Source of the DNA: Zunongwangia pacifica
GTDB lineage: Bacteria > Bacteroidota > Bacteroidia > Flavobacteriales > Flavobacteriaceae
Length of the DNA: 64,000 nucleotides
Assembly: GCF_023499215.1 (NCBI RefSeq)
Contig: NZ_JAKHSK010000003.1
Span: 124,001 to 188,000 of the forward strand
Reading direction: 5' to 3'
The notes under the pieces were generated by a model. That model was not told the origin of the DNA, made no database searches, and was given only the letters and a program-made list of their open reading frames with translations. A program made the translations under genes and the position numbers. Positions 58,822 to 64,000 of this stretch are shown here, piece after piece (the first letter of the stretch is position 1; every line of letters starts with the position of its first letter).

Positions 58822-60276
58822 TTAATTTCTTAAGTTTAAGCTAGGTAATTCATCGATATACATTCTTTTATAATTAGGTTTTAAAGCATTACGCTCTTTA
58901 AATTCCTTATAATTTATTTGCATTCTTTTAGATGCAAAAGATTGTTTTTGTGCTTTTCCTGTGATGGCACTAATGGCAGCAGCTAAAAGTGGTTCAGACG
59001 GGTCACCCAGAGTTCCAAAACTATCTAACTCTTCTTCAATTTTAATATCAGGCACAATTCCCTCATAGGGCACCACAATATCATTGGCATTTACAGATTC
59101 ATATACCAAAGGCTGTATCGCATATTTATGATTAGGATTTGCATTTTTTCTAGCAAAATTTTCCCCATCATACAAGGTTACCGAAGCTTGAGATTTACCG
59201 GTTGTTCTGGTACCAATGGTCGTTACGTTTATATAGGGTTTTAAGCCGTTAATCACTAATTCACTGGCCGATGCCGTACTGGAAGTGCCTATAACGTATA
59301 AATTATTTAGGTTTAATTTATTGATGGCCACATTATTATCAATATGATCTGTAAAATAATCGAATAAACCATCTGGATCGGTTGCTAAAAAGTAATTTTG
59401 ATAGCTTTCATTCCATCGTTGTTTGGCAAAAATTTCACCGGTATTTGATCCTGTAATCATACTGGCTAAACGCGTAGCTGAACTTACACGGCCACCGCCA
59501 TTGTACCTTAGGTCTAAAACGAGATTATCAATATTTTCAGCTTTAAAATAACCAAAAGCATCATTTAGCTCCCCATCAAAATCGGCAACAAAACTATTGT
59601 ACATTAAATACCCAATTTTTTTACCGTCTATTTCGATCACTTTTTGAATTAGAATTGGGTTTTCGGTAATCTCTGTATTAGCTATGGTAACTTCTTCTCC
59701 GGTTTCCTCAACAGTGTTGCCATTTAATTGCGCTAAAGAAAACGTCACCGATGGGCTGGATAGCAACGAAGCATAATTACTTGTATTTAGAGACTCTCCG
59801 TTAATTCTGGTAAATAAATCACCTCTTTCAATAGCAGTGCCTTCAGCGTTACTACCTGGAATTATATAACGTACAACTCCAAAAATATCGTTTGAACCCG
59901 AAAAAAGATATAATCTATAATCGACACCTGTAGATTTTGAAATTCCGTTAAAACTATTTTCTAATTCTATGTAATCGTCTGTTATAAAGCTAAATCGGTC
60001 CAAAGCCACCGTTAAATCATCAAATAGATCTTCAGGGCTATCCATACTGGCCAGATAGTCTTTGTAAGCATCTTCATCTGAAAAATAATTATCCGCTAAT
60101 TGGGGTACGTCAGCTTTATAAAGATAGATCTCATTCATACCTCTATAAATGAAATCGGCGATTTCCATATAGCTGGCATCTCTTACTTCATCATCCATAT
60201 CATCGGCACAGGACATCAATAAACCACCACAAAGGAATGTGAATAGTAGTAATCTTTTCATTTTCATGCGTTTCAT
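58822..60276 (-). CDS. S41 family peptidase (C-terminal processing-type), lipoprotein
   Basis: 484 residues. Lipobox LCGGLLMSCADDMDDE. An N-terminal helical segment (YMEIADFIYRGMNEIYLYKADVP), a PDZ-like part (IERGDLFTRINGESL) and the S41 protease core: KKIGYLMYNSF, NLVLDLRYNGGGRVSSATRLA, and the nucleophile segment TSSTASASELVINGLKPY. Typical Flavobacteriia S41 lipoproteins act in the periplasm or at the surface. Divergent from an ECF sigma factor gene, 125 bp apart. Confidence 0.9.
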   Translation of the reverse strand: MKRMKMKRLLLFTFLCGGLLMSCADDMDDEVRDASYMEIADFIYRGMNEIYLYKADVPQLADNYFSDEDAYKDYLASMDSPEDLFDDLTVALDRFSFITDDYIELENSFNGISKSTGVDYRLYLFSGSNDIFGVVRYIIPGSNAEGTAIERGDLFTRINGESLNTSNYASLLSSPSVTFSLAQLNGNTVEETGEEVTIANTEITENPILIQKVIEIDGKKIGYLMYNSFVADFDGELNDAFGYFKAENIDNLVLDLRYNGGGRVSSATRLASMITGSNTGEIFAKQRWNESYQNYFLATDPDGLFDYFTDHIDNNVAINKLNLNNLYVIGTSSTASASELVINGLKPYINVTTIGTRTTGKSQASVTLYDGENFARKNANPNHKYAIQPLVYESVNANDIVVPYEGIVPDIKIEEELDSFGTLGDPSEPLLAAAISAITGKAQKQSFASKRMQINYKEFKERNALKPNYKRMYIDELPSLNLRN

Positions 60277-60332
60277 TTAAAGTTATTGTTAAAAAAAGCT
60301 AAAGTAGGGACAAAACAAATAAATTAAAAAAG

Positions 60333-60345
60333 TTTTGTAACAAAA
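60333..60345. promoter_or_regulatory. TTTTGT-A-ACAAAA palindrome between divergent S41 and sigma genes
   Basis: Perfect 6+6 bp inverted repeat with one central base, located between divergent start codons. A possible regulator site; unassigned. Confidence 0.35.
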
Positions 60346-60401
60346 TAAATTGTCGTCCGTCGTAAAGATGAAAGGGTAGTAAAAAACCAACCATCAATTA
60401 A

Positions 60402-60911
60402 ATGAAAGAACAAAAATTCTTAAATATCATCAACCCTTTTAAGGATAAGATTTATCGTTTGGCCCTAAGATTGCTCACCTCTAAAGAAGCGGCGCAAGAT
60501 GCTACTCAGGATGTGATCATAAAGCTTTGGAACCAACAAGAAAAAATCAATGATTATGCCAACGTGGAAGCGTTTGCTATGACGGTTACCAAGAATTATT
60601 GTTACGATCAGTTAAAGCTTAAGCAAAACAATAATCTTAGGATTGTACATACAAATTATGATAATAACGAAATCTCTGGACAACGACAACTTGAACTGAA
60701 AGATGAAATGCAGTGGATTACCGAAATTTTAAAAACATTACCCGAACAACAGCAGGCTATTTTTCAGTTAAGAGATGTAGAGCAATACGAATTCGAAGAG
60801 ATTTGTAAGATCATGAATATGAAAAATACGGCGGTAAGAGTAGCGCTTTCCCGTGCAAGAAAAAAAATTAAAGAAAGTCTTATAAAACAACATAGCTATG
60901 GAATTGGATAG
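60402..60911 (+). CDS. ECF RNA polymerase sigma factor
   Basis: 169 residues. Region 2: TSKEAAQDATQDVIIKLWNQ, ANVEAFAMTVTKNYCYDQLK. Region 4: TLPEQQQAIFQLRDVEQYEF, EEICKIMNMKNTAVRVALSR. First gene of sigma - membrane protein - DUF4252 - DUF4252, overlapping the next gene by 14 bp. Distinct from the sigma factor at 27.6 kb. Controlled genes unknown. Confidence 0.92.
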   Translation: MKEQKFLNIINPFKDKIYRLALRLLTSKEAAQDATQDVIIKLWNQQEKINDYANVEAFAMTVTKNYCYDQLKLKQNNNLRIVHTNYDNNEISGQRQLELKDEMQWITEILKTLPEQQQAIFQLRDVEQYEFEEICKIMNMKNTAVRVALSRARKKIKESLIKQHSYGIG

Positions 60912-61359
60912 AATAGACATGCTTTTAAAAAAGTATGATGCTGCTAAAACAAGCCTTGCTGAAGAACAGGAGCTACAGGAGTATTTTGATAGTGGCCAGG
61001 TTGCACAGCGACATAAAGCTTATCAATTAATGTTTGGTTTTTCAGCTTTTAACAGAAAGGAAACTTTAGAAGTTATCCCTCAGTTAAAAACAAAAAAGAA
61101 AAAAACAAAGCTAAAACCACAATCCTGGATGTACGCGGCAGCGATGATCGCTTTGATCTTCAGTATATTTTTCTTTAAAAATCAGGATGCTGGTTTAAAT
61201 TCAGAAAACTTAGGTCAGTTAACCGAAGAAGAAATGGCGTATCAACAAACAAAGCAAACCCTTCAGATGATTTCAAAATTAATGAATGAAGGAAAAGAAG
61301 ATTTAAAGTATTTAAAAGAGTTTAGTAACCCTACACAGAAAATAATCAACAACAAATAA
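60898..61359 (+). CDS. Single-pass membrane protein, probable anti-sigma factor
   Basis: 153 residues. N-terminal cytoplasmic helices (DRIDMLLKKYDAAKTSLAEE, QELQEYFDSGQVAQRHKAYQ), a basic stretch KTKKKKTKLK before one transmembrane helix (about 76-96, SWMYAAAMIALIFSIFFF), and a short extracytoplasmic part. Overlap with the sigma gene by 14 bp implies translational coupling and stoichiometric production, as for anti-sigma factors. No zinc motif. Confidence 0.75.
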   Translation: MELDRIDMLLKKYDAAKTSLAEEQELQEYFDSGQVAQRHKAYQLMFGFSAFNRKETLEVIPQLKTKKKKTKLKPQSWMYAAAMIALIFSIFFFKNQDAGLNSENLGQLTEEEMAYQQTKQTLQMISKLMNEGKEDLKYLKEFSNPTQKIINNK

Positions 61360-61368
61360 CAAAGAAAA

Positions 61369-61899
61369 ATGAAACGAATAGTAATAATTATAGTCCTTTT
61401 TATGGCTCCGTTTTTGGCGCAATCACAGGATTTTGCCAAGTATGAAAATATGAAAGACGTCGATGCAATGGTCATGACCAGCAAGATGTTTAAAATGTTA
61501 TCTAAGGTAGATCTTAGCGAAGGAGATCCTGAAGCTAAAAAATACATGGATATGATCGAAAATCTTAGCGAGATACGATTGTACAAAACAAACGCATCTT
61601 CTATTAGAAGCCAGATGTCTAAAGATTTTGAAGCCTATTTAAATAAAGGCTCTTTAGACGAGTTAATGCGAATTAAAGACTCTGGGAAAAACATCAAATT
61701 TTACTCAAAGTCAGACGGGAAAAACGATGATATCGTAAAAGAGTTGTTAATGTTTATGGATGGTGACGAAGGAGGTGAGCCAATCTCTGTAATTTTAAGA
61801 ATTACCGGGCAAATTGATCTTACACAGTTATCAAAATTAACTTCAGATCTTAATGTTCCGGGAGCAGATCAATTAAAAAACGCAAAATCTAAAAACTAA
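61369..61899 (+). CDS. DUF4252 protein, periplasmic
   Basis: 176 residues with signal peptide MKRIVIIIVLFMAPFLAQSQ (no lipobox). MVMTSKMFKMLSKVDLSEGD, ENLSEIRLYKTNASSI and VILRITGQIDLTQLSKLTSDL match DUF4252. It follows the anti-sigma gene by 9 bp and precedes a second DUF4252 gene by 5 bp. These proteins are recurrent partners of Bacteroidota ECF sigma cassettes; role unknown, perhaps ligand or effector of the sigma circuit. Confidence 0.85.
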   Translation: MKRIVIIIVLFMAPFLAQSQDFAKYENMKDVDAMVMTSKMFKMLSKVDLSEGDPEAKKYMDMIENLSEIRLYKTNASSIRSQMSKDFEAYLNKGSLDELMRIKDSGKNIKFYSKSDGKNDDIVKELLMFMDGDEGGEPISVILRITGQIDLTQLSKLTSDLNVPGADQLKNAKSKN

Positions 61900-61904
61900 G
61901 AATT

Positions 61905-62531
61905 ATGAAAATCATCAAAACCATCGGTTTTATAGGAATAAGTCTTTTAATGTTAGCGTGTAGTAAGGAAAAGACCCTACAAAAGTATTATGTAGAAAAT
62001 CAGGATGACAGTAAATTTATTTCTTTAGATATTCCTACCAGTCTTTTTGCTAATACAGATCATTTAGAGCCAGAGCAGCGTAAAACATTAGAAAGTGTTC
62101 GTAAAATAAATGTACTTGCTTATCCTTTAAAGGCAGAAAATGAATCTTTTGATGCTGAAAAAGCTGAATTAGAAGAAATCCTTAGTAATGATAAATATCA
62201 GTTGCTAATGAAATACGGAAGCAATGATAGAAAGGGAGCGCTTTATTTTACTGGAGAAGAAGATGCGATAGACGAAATTGTCGCTTTTGGATATGATACC
62301 GAACGCGGAATGGGAGTAGCCAGGATTTTAGGAAAGGATATGAATCCTCAAAAAATTATGGAACTTGTAAAATCCTTGGACGCTGAAGATATTAATGCAG
62401 AAGGCCTAAAAGGCTTTGCCGAAATGATTGGTGGAGACTCCAGCCATGTCAAAATCACCAAAGATTCTACAGAGGTGAAATCTGGTATCTCTATCGATGT
62501 AAAAGTAGATACCGTATCTAAAGGAAATTAG
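61905..62531 (+). CDS. DUF4252-like lipoprotein
   Basis: 208 residues with lipobox (FIGISLLMLACSKEK). The body shares the DUF4252 layout with the preceding gene (LDIPTSLFANTDHLEPEQRK, VRKINVLAYPLKAENESF, then VARILGKDMNPQKIMELVKSL) but is extended at both ends. Last gene of the sigma cassette, followed by a perfect palindromic terminator. The pair of one soluble periplasmic and one lipid-anchored DUF4252 protein is conserved-looking but unexplained. Confidence 0.8.
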   Translation: MKIIKTIGFIGISLLMLACSKEKTLQKYYVENQDDSKFISLDIPTSLFANTDHLEPEQRKTLESVRKINVLAYPLKAENESFDAEKAELEEILSNDKYQLLMKYGSNDRKGALYFTGEEDAIDEIVAFGYDTERGMGVARILGKDMNPQKIMELVKSLDAEDINAEGLKGFAEMIGGDSSHVKITKDSTEVKSGISIDVKVDTVSKGN

Positions 62532-62560
62532 TTTGTTGTAATTTAATTAAGTTGAAGAGA

Positions 62561-62589
62561 AAGGGAATGCCGCGGCATTCCCTTTTTTA
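62561..62589 (+). terminator. Terminator of the sigma-DUF4252 operon
   Basis: A 24-bp perfect palindrome (62561-62584; half-site AAGGGAATGCCG) followed by T-run to 62589. Confidence 0.9.
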
Positions 62590-62608
62590 TTCGATAATCG
62601 AGATTACA
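62589..62608. repeat. Dispersed element CGATAATCGAGATTAAAT, copy 5
   Basis: ATTCGATAATCGAGATTACA immediately after the terminator T-run; one base differs from the TAAAT form of other copies. Confidence 0.7.
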
Positions 62609-62789
62609 TCCCTTATAACCTGAGTTCGATTTATGAAAATTCCGGAAGCTGAGTGAAATTTTTCTGAAAATTTTATATCGAAACTTCTATTTTGGTAACA
62701 TTTCGATACAAATTTCAATGAAGATTCACTCAATGGCCCAAAACGCCAATAACAATCGAACTTATGGATATAGTTTTCCCAAAGAGAGT

Positions 62790-63437
62790 TTATCTAATAA
62801 TATTGATTTTTATAAAAGATCGTAATTTTTGTTTGGAGTGAATCCTAAAGGTGTTACTTAACACAAGAAATGCATTTAATACAATAATGCTGCCCAAAAT
62901 ATAATTGTTGCTATATGGTGTATGGAAACTTTCAATATTACTCTGAAAGAGTCGGTTTATTAATGGTAATATATGGGGAGTGAAAACCATATAAATAAAT
63001 GTGGTCAGTGCAAAAGCGAAAATACCCCAGGTAAGCTTTGTATTTATAATGGTCTTGGAAATTGTATCTATTCCTTCGATCTGGTCTTTTTTCCAAACCC
63101 ACATGATCGCCGGAACAAAACAACTTAAAATAAGAATTATTGGATTTGTACTTCCCCACCAAAAAGCAAAAATTAGTGTAGATAGTGCAGAGAGGTTTAG
63201 GGCTTTAAGGTACTGTAAATCGTAAATAGCCCTGGTGTTTTTAGATAATTCTTCAATAGAAATTCCAAAAGCCACTGATACTTTTTTAAGAGAATCGGCA
63301 TTTGGCATACTATCACTGTTTTCCATACGCTGTATAGTGCGAACACTTAATCCCGAATGTTCTGCCAGTGTTTCCTGAGAAAAGCCTTTTTGGATTCTAA
63401 AATTTTTAATGCGGTTTAATAAATTTTGATTTTCCAT
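62790..63437 (-). CDS. XRE-family helix-turn-helix protein with C-terminal membrane domain
   Basis: 215 residues. Cro/CI-type HTH (about 8-62): RIKNFRIQKGFSQETLAEHS, GLSVRTIQRMENSDSMPNAD, SLKKVSVAFGISIEELSKN. After residue 75 come about four hydrophobic helices (NLSALSTLIFAFWWG, PIILILSCFVPAIMWVW, WGIFAFALTTFIYMVF, NYILGSIIVLNAFLVL). A membrane-tethered DNA-binding protein, common in Flavobacteriia; signal and targets unknown. Confidence 0.88.
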   Translation of the reverse strand: MENQNLLNRIKNFRIQKGFSQETLAEHSGLSVRTIQRMENSDSMPNADSLKKVSVAFGISIEELSKNTRAIYDLQYLKALNLSALSTLIFAFWWGSTNPIILILSCFVPAIMWVWKKDQIEGIDTISKTIINTKLTWGIFAFALTTFIYMVFTPHILPLINRLFQSNIESFHTPYSNNYILGSIIVLNAFLVLSNTFRIHSKQKLRSFIKINIIR

Positions 63438-63685
63438 AAATTGTTCGATTTTTGATTAATAACATTTTAACTAGAATATCTGTGTACAAATGTACCAGTC
63501 AAAATCACGAAACCGCCGGTCATTTTAACGACATTTTACTGCCATATTTATGTGATGTTCACGACAAATTTTTCATTTCTGGTAATTTAGCTATAAGCTT
63601 TTTGTTTTTTTTACATCTACTCTCACGGTAGATCAATAAAATCTAATTGATCATTTCTATAACAAAAGTCTCCAGTAGTTTTTAA

Positions 63686-64000
63686 TTATTCTAAAATCAA
63701 ATTTCTGTTTTTCGCATATTTCGCAGCATATTTTAAATTGAGTTTTATTTCCTGAGTGGGATCAAGGCTAAAATTCCATTGCACCTCACCATTTTCTTTA
63801 GTCAATTTTCCGTTAGAAATATTTTCGATTTCCAGAGAAATATCTTCGGAAGTGGCCACTGGCACCTGATCCAGTATAATCATATTTATAGGCTCATTTT
63901 TATTGTTTTTTACTGAAATTTCCCATTCTCTAATTTCCACTTTTTTATTCCCTATAAATTGCTTTTCGGTAAAGTCTTGGATTTTTTGGCGATTTACCGA
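63686..64000 (-). CDS. DUF4139 domain protein, C-terminal end (partial)
   Basis: The - strand frame is open to the window edge; residues before the internal GTG at 63940 read DFTEKQFIGNKKVEIREWEI, continuing ISVKNNKNEPINMIILDQVP and ENGEVQWNFSLDPTQEIKLN, then LKYAAKYAKNRNL. This is the typical end of DUF4139 ('mucoidy inhibitor MuiA family') proteins, which carry a signal peptide and coiled coil in their missing N-terminus. About 104 residues are visible. Function unknown. Confidence 0.85.
   Translation of the reverse strand, partial: SVNRQKIQDFTEKQFIGNKKVEIREWEISVKNNKNEPINMIILDQVPVATSEDISLEIENISNGKLTKENGEVQWNFSLDPTQEIKLNLKYAAKYAKNRNLILE

Overview
The window is chromosomal DNA from a low-GC Bacteroidota, most likely a marine-type Flavobacteriaceae (Gramella / Zunongwangia / Salegentibacter-like). 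This is inferred from protein content (DUF4252, DUF4136, DUF4199, BtuG-like and TonB-dependent outer-membrane proteins, Flavobacteriia-style ECF sigma cassettes, type B L31), A-rich start contexts without strong Shine-Dalgarno sequences, and repeated TAnnTTTG promoter boxes, the Bacteroidota -7 element. No rRNA, tRNA, CRISPR array, transposase or prophage was seen. It reads as a core-genome region with dense short intergenic repeats.

Layout. 1-3.8 kb: divergent trehalose module, a bifunctional trehalose-6-P synthase/phosphatase (runs off the left edge) and a GH15 hydrolase. 3.8-7.9 kb: two tandem MscS-family channels and an SMP-30-type lactonase. 8-17 kb: fatty-acid degradation, with a marR-fadB-fadA-acyl-CoA dehydrogenase operon interrupted by two small four-helix-bundle genes, and an acyl-CoA ligase behind it. 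17-26.5 kb: DUF4136 lipoprotein, fused purL, secreted endonuclease I with a lamin-tail domain, DUF4377 lipoprotein, RsmB-type RNA methyltransferase, BNR-type propeller lipoprotein. 26.6-28.2 kb: ECF sigma / membrane protein / Spy-like operon. 28.4-33.6 kb: DUF4199-glycosyltransferase-phosphosugar mutase-ABC exporter operon. 33.7-44.5 kb: L31B, GlmU-like protein, HipA-like kinase/DUF3037 pair, MtaB, degenerate GNAT, pirin, hydrolase-lytic transglycosylase-M28 peptidase operon, thioredoxin-like and TPR proteins, L34. 44.6-52.1 kb: CarB without its regulatory domain, DUF423, lipoprotein, thioesterase and transporter operon, RmuC. 52.4-58.7 kb: vitamin B12 uptake locus with BtuF-BtuC-BtuD on one strand and a cobalamin riboswitch, TonB receptor and BtuG-like propeller on the other. 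58.8-64 kb: S41 peptidase, a second ECF sigma cassette with two DUF4252 proteins, an XRE-family membrane protein, and the C-terminus of a DUF4139 protein.

The coherent multigene functions are trehalose metabolism, beta-oxidation under a local MarR regulator, two independent sigma-factor cassettes, and the complete B12 import chain (surface lipoprotein, outer-membrane receptor, periplasmic binder, inner-membrane ABC). The most unusual material is non-genic: a repeat that has entered the purL reading frame; four-helix-bundle genes bounded by imperfect inverted repeats of simple text; a 12.7-copy heptamer array; two copies of a composite palindromic element; and an enlarged arm in the B12 riboswitch. 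I did not find a clearly new multigene system; the strongest leads are these repeat/gene associations.
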